DNA from: Tulasnella sp. 424
Lineage: Eukaryota > Basidiomycota > Agaricomycetes > Cantharellales > Tulasnellaceae
DNA length: 64,000 nucleotides
NCBI GenBank assembly: GCA_019633425.1
Contig: WSUB01000110.1
Span: 1-64,000, forward strand
Direction: 5' to 3'
Every line of letters starts with the position of its first letter. The first letter of the stretch is position 1. Positions 45,687 through 57,197 of the stretch are shown here, one piece after another. A program made the position numbers and the translations under genes. Below the pieces are notes generated by a model, which worked only from the letters and a program-made list of their open reading frames with translations, had not been told where the DNA came from and ran no database searches.

Positions 45687-47740
45687 TGGTGATGAGAGTA
45701 GCGGGAAAGTTAAGGATGAAAGGGCGAAAAAAGGCTGGGGATGAGAACTGGAGAGGTTGCAAGACGTTGCTTGTTGCTGAGAGCTCTTCACTGCAATTAT
45801 ACTCCTCCTTATGAAGCCTGGGATGTCATGCCTAACACAAAAGGTAGCGGACGCCGGTCGGAGAGGTGGTCTGCAAGTTGCACAGGAGACCCTGAAGACG
45901 CTGGGTTGAACGCGGCACCCAGAGGACCCTTAAAGCCGACGGCGATGACCCTCATTCTTTGCTTCGCGCACTAAGCGACTTCCGCATAGGAGGTTATGAA
46001 AAAAACGTGGGAGGGTTCGGTACTCGCGTGCGTGCCTAGGTGAGCAGTGGCTTTCCCCGAGTATTCGCAAGAGCGGCGTAAAGTGCCGGACAGTTACTCG
46101 AAGGTGCTCTCTATTCCCGCTCTAAAAGCAAAGTCCCAAGTCTATGGCGGCTTATCGCATCTTTAGGAGGACGGGGGTGCGGAGGGCGGAGGGGCGGAGA
46201 CACGTGGGAACTTTGCAGAAAATAAATACAAAGGTCATTAAGCTAAGGGCAATGCACAAGGCGGGTCACCACTAAAAGCAAGCATAATACGTCTCACTGA
46301 TCAAGCAGGGTAGGAGGAACCTTGAGGGACTGTCGGCATCCCTGTTAACGAAAAAGTGAGTGAAGGCGGCTTGGGGATGTCCGGATTCGAACGGGGTCCG
46401 GGCGACCGAGTCCAGTCGTTTGCCCCGCATATCGAGCATTTGAGATTCGAAACCTGCTTTCGCCCGCTTCCGGTGAGCTACTTGCGCAACTCAAGTTTGC
46501 TGGCCAAGGGTGGCGGGGGCCGCCGTCAGATCTAGTCCGCCTATTCGGATGGATCGAATGCTTCTGTGACCTCAATTTCCCACCGGAAGCCTCCGGTATA
46601 TTGGACGTCCGCGAGGTCGTTATGAGACACGAGTTTGCATATATGGTAGCTGCATAAGCTTCGTTTCACCTATTTCCACTTTCAGCTGGTCGTTTTTCTG
46701 GGTCCCAAAGACTTAATCCAAAAATGCCAAGCCATAGTGTATGTGACTGAAAGTGCAGTGCTTTCTTTCATTTCGAATCTAGACGATTTCACACTGCGTA
46801 AATCCCAATATGAGATGGGACGAATGATTCTGCAATAGAGTGATCATAATGTCATGGGGCTTACCCAGCTTAGTCGTGTACTCGGAGTACCTTTGTCATG
46901 GGACGAGTCGATCTGTCAGATCCGCTTATCGCAATTCATCTTTATGCTCCGAAGAACGACCTTATTCTGGGTTCCGAAACGGAGGTAACTCCTTGGCACG
47001 CCAGGGGAGTAACGCGTGGCACACCGTTTGTTCAAATGTCCCGAAGAACTGGCACCACCATAAAACATTTCCATTATACATTTTAGGAAAAGACACAATC
47101 AGGGGACGTTCTGAGCGTCAAAAGTCCCCACATCGAACGCTATCTGGTAGTTTTGCTATTCATATTGGGAGAAAACATCTTCGTGCGCATGTGGCGCCAT
47201 ACGGGAGAGACGACTGCTCCTCCTAGGAATAGAGAGATAGCGTAATGGATTCTTAAATCTCAAATAACCCCAAAATAAAGGTCGTCACGTTCAGGACGAT
47301 TTAGCGAGGAATTCTCGTTGGCTTTAACATCATCAGCGTTGCACTTGTCTGGCACGTCACGAGATTTATAACAAAAAAAAAAGGCAGTCCTATATTCAGA
47401 AGAGCGAAAACGAACGAAAGAAATACATCATAATGAATGCCAACAAAGGATAAGCTCCATATAATGTGCAGGGTCACAAAAAGAACAGATGGTGGGATGA
47501 GGAGACGAATGGTTGGTGAAAAATACATAGGGTGTCCCGGGCGTCAGAAGGCCAGCGGGGAAGAAAGGTGCAGAATCAAATACGAGAAGAGTGGCCTATA
47601 AATAGGCTGGGTGAAACCCATCGAACAGGGCTGTGCAGACCGAAACGCGTCATGTCTGGGTATTTCCTGCCCTATTAAAAGTCAAGCAATAGATTAGTCA
47701 CTGCAACTGCTGCGCGGTCTGAGAGAGAGGTGACTAACAT

Positions 47741-47860
47741 TTAAGCGATGGTGCAGTAGTAGGTGTACCTCGAGTCGGCGCTGTCGGTGTCCACTGGAAC
47801 CGGTGCGGTGGTCGACTCGGTGGAGGAAGAGGTGGAGAAGTAGGAGAAGAAGGAGTCCAT
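47741..47860 (-). CDS. Mating-pheromone precursor-like peptide, copy 5
   Basis: 39 aa, differs from copy 4 by one residue (TEST for TESF). Same CaaX end, although the Ala codon is GCT instead of GCG. Confidence 0.8.
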   Translation of the reverse strand: MDSFFSYFSTSSSTESTTAPVPVDTDSADSRYTYYCTIA

Positions 47861-48300
47861 TTGTGTGATGAGTGGAGCGGGAAAGTTAAGGATGAGAGGG
47901 GATGAGAGAGGCTGAGGGATGAGGAAACTGGGAGAGGTTGCAAGACGTTGCTTGTTGATGAGAGCCATCTTCAACTGCGAATATGCTCCTCCTTATGAAG
48001 CCTGGGATGCCATGGTGGAAGACAGGCGGAAGACAAAGGTAGTAGCCGCCCTCGGTACGACGATCTGCAACTTACACAGTCCCGTGGTGGAGACGGTGGG
48101 AATGGCGGGTCTGACGCGGCACTCAGAAAACCCTTAAAGCCGACGGCGAGCATCCTCATTCGCTGCTTCTCGCACTAGGCGACCTTGCCATAAGAAAAGT
48201 CTGAGAAAAACGCTGGGTGCTTCGTTAGTCGCGTACCTTCCTGAGCAGAGGCCTCCCTGAATGTTCGCAAGATCCCCAAGATCCACGCAAAGTCCCGGAT

Positions 48301-48673
48301 CTCGTGCGGCTAGCTGAGGTCCGTGTTCGAAATTGCTATGAATTTGACAACCCAAGGCAGTTCAAACAGTATGTTAAATGCGCTCGCTTGCTTGTAGGCA
48401 GGCTTTTGGAGGTCTTTAGCTGGTGTGTTCGTGCTGCGGTGCGTTGCGCAGCGACCGCTGGAGGCCAGCGCACAGAGGTTTGTTTGGGTGCACTGCCGAG
48501 CTTCCTATTAAAAGCACGTGGGACCGACTGTGTTGAAGTCGGAGCTAGTGTGGATTTCCAGTTACAAATACATACACCTAAGACATTGCAAACACAATTA
48601 AAAACACGGTGATACAGCAAAAACTATAATCCAAGAAGGAAACCGTGAATCGCATCTATGGGGGGATGACTTT
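48301..48673. other. No gene recognised
   Basis: About 370 bases between the array and the NAGS stop codon. The sequence changes character here, with no array blocks. A frame on each strand (about 95-100 codons) has no known domain. Confidence 0.4.
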
Positions 48674-50920
48674 TCAAGCCCAACAACTTGGGATCGCAGC
48701 AACGACCTGTTTCCACTCATCCAGCCTCCCTTCTTCACCCTCCACGCAGAAGCTCAGTCCCTCCACCTGTCTCCCTTTCCTCCCCGGAACGTACTTTGCA
48801 CCCTCCCGACCTTGTTCAATCAACTCAAGCTCTTTGTCCTTCAACCTCTCCTCCGCATCACACCAAAACATCGTCCACTCGCCCTTTTCGCCTAACCTCA
48901 AATGTCCTGAGGATCGCTCGTAGTACCATCGGTTCGCCGGGTTGTTCGTACGGGACCGCCAAACGAGGTCGCATCCGGTTCCGAGGCCCAGCTTGCCGCC
49001 TTGATTTGGGTTCAGAGCGTGCGCGAGACCGCAGCCGAACGATTCGTCGTGCAGCGCGACCCACAGGAAGTCGACCGTGCCGTCACCTTGGTGCGAAGGG
49101 TGGACCGCGAATTTGTCGAGGTACGATAGAGAGCAGCGGCCGGTGGTGGAGTTTGGCATCGGTTCCTCCGTGACGATGCATGCTCCCGCGTAATCCCCTG
49201 CCACGATAACGTAGTCCAAGACAGTATCCATCCGTTCGTAGAATTCTTCAGCCTTCAAAGTCCGTCTAAACGAAGCTTCCAGAAGCTTCGTCATCTTATC
49301 CTTGTCGATTTCGTGCATCCGGTCTCGTCGGATGACCCGCATCGGCAAACCTTTTCGGATCAAGGTCGGCGTATGGGGCGTAACGGCTTTAGCACCGGTC
49401 GTCAACAGGTACGCGGGTAAACTGGAACTTTGAGCGGGTTTGTTGGTGACGAGGTTTCCGATCAGGCTGCGCGGGGATTTATGTGAGACGACGATGGCGG
49501 AGGATGATGGTGGCATGTATTCCAGGCAGGTGCGGGATAATGAGAGGTTGGCGAGGGACGTCGGATGAGATGCGGACCATGTTGGGCTGAAGGTTCGGAC
49601 GATGTGAGAGTGTTCAGAACTTAGGTTGATTAGCAGGTGAGGAAGACCTTGACGCGCGTAGGAAGGCACGCCGCCTTCTTTGCTGATGATCATCAGTCGT
49701 AATGGCGTCAAGTCGACTTCATCTTCTGGCAGGGGACGTTCGGGGGTTTCCGTCGGGTCTTCATGCGCATTTGTTGCTGCGATGGAATCCTTCTTTAGTT
49801 GAAGTGCTTTACCGGCTTCGACCATGCTTCGAACTAGTGCGGCGACAACGTCGCTGGAATCCACTCGGACCATCCGGTGGAACGAGTCCGACGCTAATGG
49901 AGCGACGACGGGGATTTCTCCTGACTTCAAAGCGGAGCGAATAGCGGACAAGTCTTCAAGCCTGGCGTGGGCTTGAACTTCCGTTGGAGGAATTTCGACC
50001 TCTTCCGGTCTCGGCCTCCTCGGATCTCCGTCTTCAACCAACAGAGCCTTCCTCTGCTCATGCACAAGCGCATCGTGCTCGCTCTCCGGCTCAGCAGGAG
50101 GCGGACCGAGCCTCACAAGCGGTTCGAGGATCGGACGGGCTTTAGCACCTCCCCTCTCCAGGGCTGCTGCGATCCGCATCACATCGTCCCTAGCCTGCGC
50201 ACGTTCTCCATCTTGACCAGGGTGCCAATCGTCGTTTTCCACAACTATCACGCTAACGAGCCCTAACTTCTCCAGGTAGACCATCCCGCGGCATATCGAG
50301 TCGAGTGCGTTGTCCGTGAAGGGCCCTTGGAATTTAACCAGAGCGGTTCGGCGCGGGATGGGGTCTAGGAGAGCTAATGCGGTCTTTTGAGCTTCCGGTT
50401 GGGGTTCGGCTGTGCCTTGGAGCAAAGGCTTTTGAGCTGCGAGGATGTCGGCGGGGAGGTTGAGTGGGTTCTTGTCATTGGGAGAGATGGCGGGGCGGGG
50501 GATGAGGCTGGGAGTGGTGGACGGCATTTTACCGTTGGATGGTTGCTTGCCAAATGTGCCCAAGTAGTTCTTAGCATCTCTGGAAGATGGACTTGCTTCG
50601 AGGATGGAGAGAATGAAGTCCTGTTTAAATTACGACAAAGAAATCACATTTCGTCATGGGAGATATCGGGTCAGTCAAAATTTCAATCGATCCGAATGAC
50701 CGCCAGAACGCACGTTCATGCCGCCTGGGACCTCATCGTTGGGAGAAGTATTCTGATAGTAGCATCTTCTAGTCGTCTGTGGTTTCCTTGTTAGTGAAAA
50801 AGAGGTCAAAGGAGAAGCAGGGTCGCTTGTGCTCACCGAGATGGCTGAACGGCCGACAACAGCCGCAGCAGCTTTGCGCACCGACTTGAGACCGACAGCA
50901 GCAGAGGTCGACGCGATCAT
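48674..50920 (-). CDS. ARG2: N-acetylglutamate synthase, mitochondrial (first step of arginine synthesis)
   Basis: Transfers an acetyl group from acetyl-CoA to glutamate. Three exons: 50837-50920, 50714-50776, 48674-50620; 697 aa. N-terminus MIASTSAAVGLKSVRKAAAAVVGR...TTRRCYYQ fits a mitochondrial presequence. Then DFILSILEASPSSRDAKNYLGTFG, the conserved start of the fungal enzyme; a degenerate amino-acid-kinase domain (TALVKFQGPFTD, GLVSVIVVENDDW); and a C-terminal GNAT domain (ERMDTVLDYVIVAGDYAGACIVTEE, LSYLDKFAVHPSHQGDGTVDFLW, CDLVWRSRTNNPANRWYYERSSGHLRL). Fungal NAGS is usually feedback-inhibited by arginine and works with N-acetylglutamate kinase. Confidence 0.95.
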
Positions 50921-51787
50921 TCAACGCGGATGTGGTGGTAGGAGGAGAGAGAGAAAATCTGTGGATGTGGGGGGAACGAGAGGCATTCCATGGGGAGAGG
51001 CAAATAATATGTACTGGGAAGCGAATGCAAGCTGAGAACAAGCTGGTGCGCTCCGACAGGCAGTTCCAGAACCCTTTGCTTACCTCTCGATCACCTCATT
51101 GGCTGCTCGTGTTTCACGACATCGCGTTTATTCGGGTTCACTGCTTTCCCGACGGGGAGAAGATTTTTTCTCGTGGAAGAGGGAATTAGAATTAGACGCT
51201 ATCCAGTGCAATTTCGTGGAATGTGTGTAGCGAGGTAAGAACAGAAATCTCATGTTGAGGCGGTGTTCGAGTCCACGAGTCACAATCAAGCGCGCGGCGT
51301 CAATTCCGCGGTTCTGATAAGACGCCTCACTACCAATGTGAGAAGAAATACTCCAGCGGACGGGCATGGTTGACCAAGTCGGACTGCTTGGCGACGACTG
51401 CGGTCCGATCCAGGCTCGTCTCATGCATATATGTACAGGCGTCTATCTCCAAGGGGAAACATATTCATCGACTAAGGTCTGTTAGAGTAATAATGTTGCA
51501 GTGACTGTAGCCATCAGTGCACCTTTTAGACGCGCCTTCCTGGAGAGACTAAGCCAGCCTTCTCTCCTCTCGTTTTATCAGAGACATGTTAACTGCGCAT
51601 CGAAGAGCGTTCACGTCATCCTTCACAGTGAATAATACTATCGAACAAAGGTCCATTATGTGAGATGTCGACCCATCAGCCTTCGTTCAACTTTGGTCAA
51701 TCCGTTCTACATTCTGGGCTGCGACACCTCGTATCCTCTTTTCCTGGGCCTAATCAAGATAGGACTAAGCATCGCACACACAGCACA
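50921..51787. other. Intergenic
   Basis: About 870 bases; NAGS promoter side and the 3' side of the DUF6535-type gene. No coding sequence is supported. Confidence 0.4.
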
Positions 51788-54233
51788 TTAAGACATATTC
51801 AGAGAGATACACACCTCAGGACACGGATAGACCCCGACCAGTACCTCGATGCTGTTAAAAATGGTTCGGATGGCAGAACCTCGTCTTGGTAACACATCGA
51901 TAAGTGGACGAATCGAGTTCAGGAATATCGCATTCTCTTCATTAGTAGGATCGTTTTCGACAATCATTTTGATCCATTCCATGAAGCCCTGCAGCGAGCT
52001 CAAAGCGTCATGCCAAATATGACTGAGGACATAATATAGCAGTGTCAGCATCTCCGACAACCATGTCCATTATGAAAACCCTCACTTACTCTTTCCCTCT
52101 GGCCTCGGTTTCAAATGCACCGAAAAGACTGGCTAAGACTTGGATACATCTACTGCGATTGCCCCTCTCCAGCTCCTTGTCGTGGAATGCCGCATGAGGG
52201 TGACGGATCGCGCTCTCAATTGAGCCAAGGAGTCCTCCCACGTTACAGAAACTCCAACCGGAGAATACGTTCCTCGGACCCTCTTCAATGTGAATACGCG
52301 CGACATGTCCGAGCAGTGCCACATATACACCATAAGCGGGTCGGTCAAGCCACTCTGCTATGCCCGACGTTGCAATTGCTTCGGCAACTATTCGACCGAG
52401 AACTTCCTCGGTACTAATCGAGCATAAAAAAAAATCCATCAGCATTATATAACCAAAAATCGATAGAGTAACTCTTACGTCTCTTGATATACTAGCATTA
52501 GTTGGCGGACGAAATCAATACGTCTCCGGAAAGTTATCGGAGGTTGGCCAAATTGCTCCACAAAGGTTATTGCCCAAGCGACGAGAACCAGGCCTCGGAT
52601 TGTTAATTTCTCTTGAATTAATGTCTCACTGATCTTGACCAACATTGATGAGATTCTGGAAGGATGCGTGTCCCTTCGTACCGCAGCCTCTATGAGCTTG
52701 GCGCACAGGGACAGCTCGAAAGCTCCCCTACAGGCTAAGCCAGCCCCCTCAATGTCCACCACATAAAATGATTGGATCATTTTAAGAGTTTCGTCAGCCA
52801 GCATGGTCGTCAACAACGCTGAGCGATCATCCTCCACCGCCCGATTTGGAAAGAGCAGACGATCCGACTTTGGAAGGAAGTCAGGTACAGATCCTACCGA
52901 AAGGATCAAATGAAGAAATGAGCTAGAAAATGCTTGCAGCTCGATAATTGTTAGAGGAGTTCTGTCCCTGTGGTCAAGCGCCGCGCGGTACAAAGCGTTA
53001 AGTCGGCCATGAAACTCCCCATCTTTCAAGAGCCAACGGAGGCCCTCCTTGTTTGTAATTGCCAAGACATTTACGGCCGCATAGGTGAGAGCGGCCGAGT
53101 CTTGCGAAGTGCATATGACTCGCCGTACCGCAACAGCGTCCAAGAACCCAGGATCCTCCGCCGGTCGACGAACGTGGATTTCTACCCAGGCCATGATACC
53201 CTCTACTTGGTCTTTCCTCCTGACCTCGGTCAACGCAATCTCCTCTTCAGGGGAGTTTTGCTGCGTAATTATTACGTTGCTGGGATTGCTCGTGCCCGTG
53301 CGGATGACCAAACCACATCGCTCCAGGAAATCTCTCACCCGATGTCGGATGCGGAGAAATGAGATGACCGCGCTATAGGAGTAGAATACCGCCACAAGAG
53401 CAGTTGAAACGACGCAGGTCCACATCACCTGGTGAAGCAACTGGGATAAGGGGCTTGTAAACGGGGACCACCGATCCCAGACTGCGGAAATTGCCATGAG
53501 GAAGACCATTGTGAGGGCAAGCGCAATTGGAATGGAGGTAATGTAGCACATCGACCTGTTCAATGTGCCAAGGTATAGGATGAAGGAAATGCAAAATATA
53601 ACGAGGCCCAGTTGCAACAGTCCTGGTAGGACGCCGTCTAGAATCACCTCCAACCTCCATCGCCTTGCGCCGAGGTATCGCCGGAGTTGCTCGCGGCGTT
53701 GATGTACCGGACCACCTCCACTGCGCTTCCGATAGTAGACGAGCCATTGCTGACCTAGTACGGCGAGGAAAGAGGAGAGGATGGCGAGCGTGAGACTGAT
53801 CGAGAAGAGAACGTTGACTCGGTAAATGCCTGGTGGAGGGGAGAACTTTGCAGAAGGCAAGTCATCAGTGGATGTTACGGCTCCACTACCTGGTATTGCC
53901 AATTGGAGAAGCAGTGCGTTGGAGTCGTCCGCAGGGTTAGGGGCCATTTGCGGTAGTGTGAGTGCCAAAAATGCAGAGTTGACTCCCGCAAAGAGACCAG
54001 CCTGAGGGGGTTTCATTATATCGTCAAAGATGGATTAGAAAGCAGAGAAAGGATGGGAGTGACTGTACAAATATTAGAATCCCGTCAAGCTGAACTTTGA
54101 GGCTTTTCACCATGTCATCGTCCAATTCGCTTGCGAGGTTGTCATAGTACTGATGAAACTTGCCACCGTCTTCACCAAACTTGCTGGGGATATCCGGGAA
54201 CGTGCTTAAGATTTCGGGGAGGGGTGTAGTCAT
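51788..54233 (-). CDS. DUF6535-type integral membrane protein
   Basis: Exons 54069-54233, 52479-54001, 52090-52413, and a last exon from about 52028 to at least 51824 (the 3' end, to 51788, is uncertain). Conserved start of the domain: YYDNLASELDDDMVKSLKVQLDGILIF-AGLFAGVNSAFLALTLPQM, followed by NVLFSISLTLAILSSFLAVLGQQWLVYY and two more hydrophobic helices (LPGLLQLGLVIFCISFILYLGTL, PIALALTMVFLMAISAVW). The remainder is helical and soluble-looking. The family is abundant in Agaricomycetes; function unknown. An alternative upstream in-frame extension exists, but the first ATG is at 54231-54233. Confidence 0.85.
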
Positions 54234-54450
54234 GATAATGGCTTTCGGCCAGGTGGTGGGAGGCCGCTCGTTCGGCTGGCGAGGTTCGCAAGCCACGATA
54301 GTCAGGTGACCGCTGCGCTCAGCCTAACAGTCCCAAGATTTCCGATGTTTGTTTTCGTTCTGACGTGTATATATATGCCTCAGTCATCCTTTACATAAAT
54401 AAAAATCGGTGTTGAAGACAAAGCATGGAGTGAGGGTCTAATTCGGCATG

Positions 54451-56944
54451 CTATGTTGAGATTCCATCTGCTTCGTGCATGTGTAGCCAGAGACCTCCCT
54501 GTGTACGGGCAGCAAAGAAATTTCAGAGACCTACACTCTCCAGTGGCTCGACAAAGTGACAACATTTGCATACCTTTATGTACATAGTAAGATGGGTCAT
54601 TGGGTGAACCTTCTCAAACGGCTTCCTTGCCTTGTCGGACTTCTTCCACTCTTCTGGCGGCAGAGTACCGGCCGGATAGGATTCCGGAGAGAATCGGATC
54701 TCGTCAAAAGCTTGAAGTAGGCGGATCACGAAGAATGACGCCTCGTTGAGAGCGAACTTCGCGTAATGGGGAGGAAAGTAGATATGGATCAGAATCGAAG
54801 AAATCCGACATGAAAGCTGTCTGGCTCACCTGTTGGCCCAAGCAAGTCCTAGCTCCGCCATGGAAGGGCAAGTATATGAACGGATTAGCAAGGTAATATT
54901 TCTTGTTCCTCTCGTCCAACCAGCGATCCGGATCGAATAGGAGGGCGTCAGGTCCCCAGAGATCCTGTCGTCGATGCAAGCCGATTGTGCTCCAAGTTCC
55001 TCTATAAAAGACAGAGTCAGATAATCGACATCCGAAGTCGACTGGAACGGTGAATGTCTCACTTGACACCTTTGGGGATGTAGTACCGCGTCCCATCTTC
55101 GGCTTCCCAGACAGAGCTCTTGTTTGCTTGCCGAATGTTTGCGGGAACTGAGGGCATTAGCCTGAGCGTTTCTGAGTTGACAAACGGGCCCAACAGCGGG
55201 AGGTATGAGCAGCGGTCGCAATCGAAGAAGTGGAGCAGACAAAAAGAAAGGAGCGTCTCTCACCGTTGATCACGGCTCGGAGGTACTTCATTTCCTTGAC
55301 CTGCTCGAAGGTAGGCATCGGGTTTGTCGGACCGACAACATCTAGAACTTCTTGACGTAAGCGCTTGAAGATTGACTGGTCTTGGGTTGCAAGAAAGTAA
55401 AATATTGCTGTGATGGCATGGGCAGTCTGCAAGGGACTACGGTTGAGCGGTGACAGATAACAACTCGCACGTGAATGGTAGATAGTCCCACCGTGTCACG
55501 GCCCGCGAGCAAAATGTTGAGGAGTTCGTCTCGAATGACGGTCCGATCTGTGTCGCCAGTTGTCAAAATTACCTTTGTCGTCGGATAGGATACGTAATGC
55601 ACACCTTCATTCGATGCTACCAAGTGCTCAAGCAAAGTGCTTTTCTCTTCCTCATCAGCCTTTTCTTCTCCCTTCTGTTTCTTCTTGAGCGCCTCATCAA
55701 CAATAGGGTCCAAATATCCACGAATGATTTTCATATGCGGCCTTGTTTTGTCTCCCATAAATTCAAACAACCTCCAATGACCTCCTGCATATAGCCGGTA
55801 CCCGACAGCGATGAGGGCCGCTTTGAACGCTCCTACGAAGGCGTTTTCGGTGTCCGTGATATCTCCTGTGGTACCAGGGCGTGGTAGAGGAGACGACAGA
55901 GAGCCGACCGAGCGGCCGAAAAGGAATTCGGTAGCGGAGTCCATGGTGAGGCGACCGGCTATGTCCTACAAAGTTCGGTTCTCAGTATGTCCCTTGGTTG
56001 AGACTGGGGCTACCGAACATCCGCACCTGAAAATCAATAGCTTCTCCGGAAGAACAACGTTTCCTAATCAATTCAATAGCATGGTCCGAGTGCCTTTTGA
56101 ACGTCTCAAAGTCCGTGATCCGTTCGCGGGAGAAGAAAGGTCTTGTCATGCTTCGATGGAACTTCCACATTTCTCCATCTGAGTTGAAAACGCCTGAACC
56201 TGAGGAAAGCGAGTTGAGGACACATTCGAAAAAGGCTTGAAAAGCGAGACAGACCTAGTAGACTTCCTGTTTGGTCATGGAATGTTTCACCTAGGGCCCA
56301 AAGCGTGATATCCTTCAGCGGTCTCGACGCCACAAAGAGCCCTTCAAGACAAACGAACCTTTGTCCCAGATTTGAAAGTCTGAAGTCATGATACGTTTAA
56401 TGTCGTCCGGATTAAAAGTGACGATCTGCCGATGCAAGCTGACTTTAGCATCTCCGGTAATCGCGTTGCCGGACTCCCACATTGCAGCCCTCACCAGGTC
56501 TTCACCCAAGTACCTCAAGCAATAGAGGTATCCATGCTTCTCCGCATTATCACTAAGAAACTGCACTGCGTACTCTTCTTCGAAGCTCCGAAGCATTTCT
56601 TGCATTACATCCACGTTTCCCGGCAGCTTGCCTTTGACGATGGGAACGCGTGATGTGGCATTGAGCTTCCACATCTCGTAACGTTCGATGAGAGACCGGG
56701 AGACTGCGCTAGCGAGAGCGAGAAATACTGTGCCAGAGATAGAGGAGAATATCAGACCAGATGGTCCGAGGAGCCATTGTGGGATATGGGGGAGCGATGC
56801 GCTTGGAGGCAGGAGGAATGGAAGCAATTGGGGATATTTTTGGAAACGATCGAGAAGAAAGACGAAGGCTGGAGGAGCGATGAGGCTTGGTGCAATGCTG
56901 AAGAGAGCTAGTGACACTCCTGGGCTGAGAAAGGTATCTAGCAT
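54451..56944 (-). CDS. Cytochrome P450 monooxygenase, CYP63-like
   Basis: Heme monooxygenase, membrane-anchored in the ER. Starts [17 protein letters not shown]; hydrophobic N-terminal segments to about residue 80 ([19 protein letters not shown]). Landmarks: [15 protein letters not shown] (helix C WxxxR-type region), [28 protein letters not shown] (I-helix AGRDT), split ETLRLMP (ExxR, joined across an intron near 55170-55260), [37 protein letters not shown] (heme ligand Cys), [44 protein letters not shown] (last exon 54451-54498). Many small exons; each join near the heme region keeps frame. CYP63 enzymes in white-rot fungi oxidise alkanes, fatty acids and xenobiotics; the substrate here cannot be told. 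Confidence 0.93.
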
Positions 56945-57197
56945 CTTGGCTAGGGTTTGGTTGGTGGTGGAATCGTTTGGATTGCGGAAGCAGGGCCCGG
57001 GAGACTAAACACCGGGGCACCGGCGCTGAAGGTAAAATGAGAGGATAGGTTCGAAAGGGGAGGAAGGATAAATCTCACAAGCTCGGAGTTCTGGTGATCC
57101 CGAGATGCCGAGAGTTGAGTCTGGCGCCTGAAAAGCTGCAGGGACGTGGATTTCCTGACCTCAACCGTGGGTATCTGGCGTTGAACAAATCTGTACA
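56945..57197. other. Divergent intergenic region
   Basis: About 250 bases between the P450 (minus) and F-box gene A (plus); a short shared promoter. Confidence 0.4.

Larger units (their letters stand above)
37340..48300. repeat. Tandem array of about five ~2.15-kb units, each with one pheromone-precursor-like gene
   Basis: The same order of sequence blocks recurs with offsets of about 2.13-2.32 kb. The blocks are CGTGGGAACTTTGCA...AAATAAGTACAAAGGTCRTT...GGGCAATGCACAAGGCG; ATACATCATRATGAATGCC; GTCCCGGGCGTCAGAAGGCCGGCGGG; ACCCATCGAACAGGG.TGTGC; TTTACGCGATGGTGCAGTAGTAAGTGTACCT; TTATGAAGCCTGGGATGCCATG; GACCCTTAAAGCCGACGGCGA. Apart from the small minus-strand gene, no frame is conserved among units, so the rest is taken to be promoter, UTR and spacer. 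The outermost units are the most diverged; units 2 and 3 are closest, as are 4 and 5. Confidence 0.9.

Noticed and set aside
46380..46400. tRNA B-box-like GGATTCGAAC
   Set aside because: No A box, anticodon arm or acceptor stem could be folded around it; other array units do not keep it.
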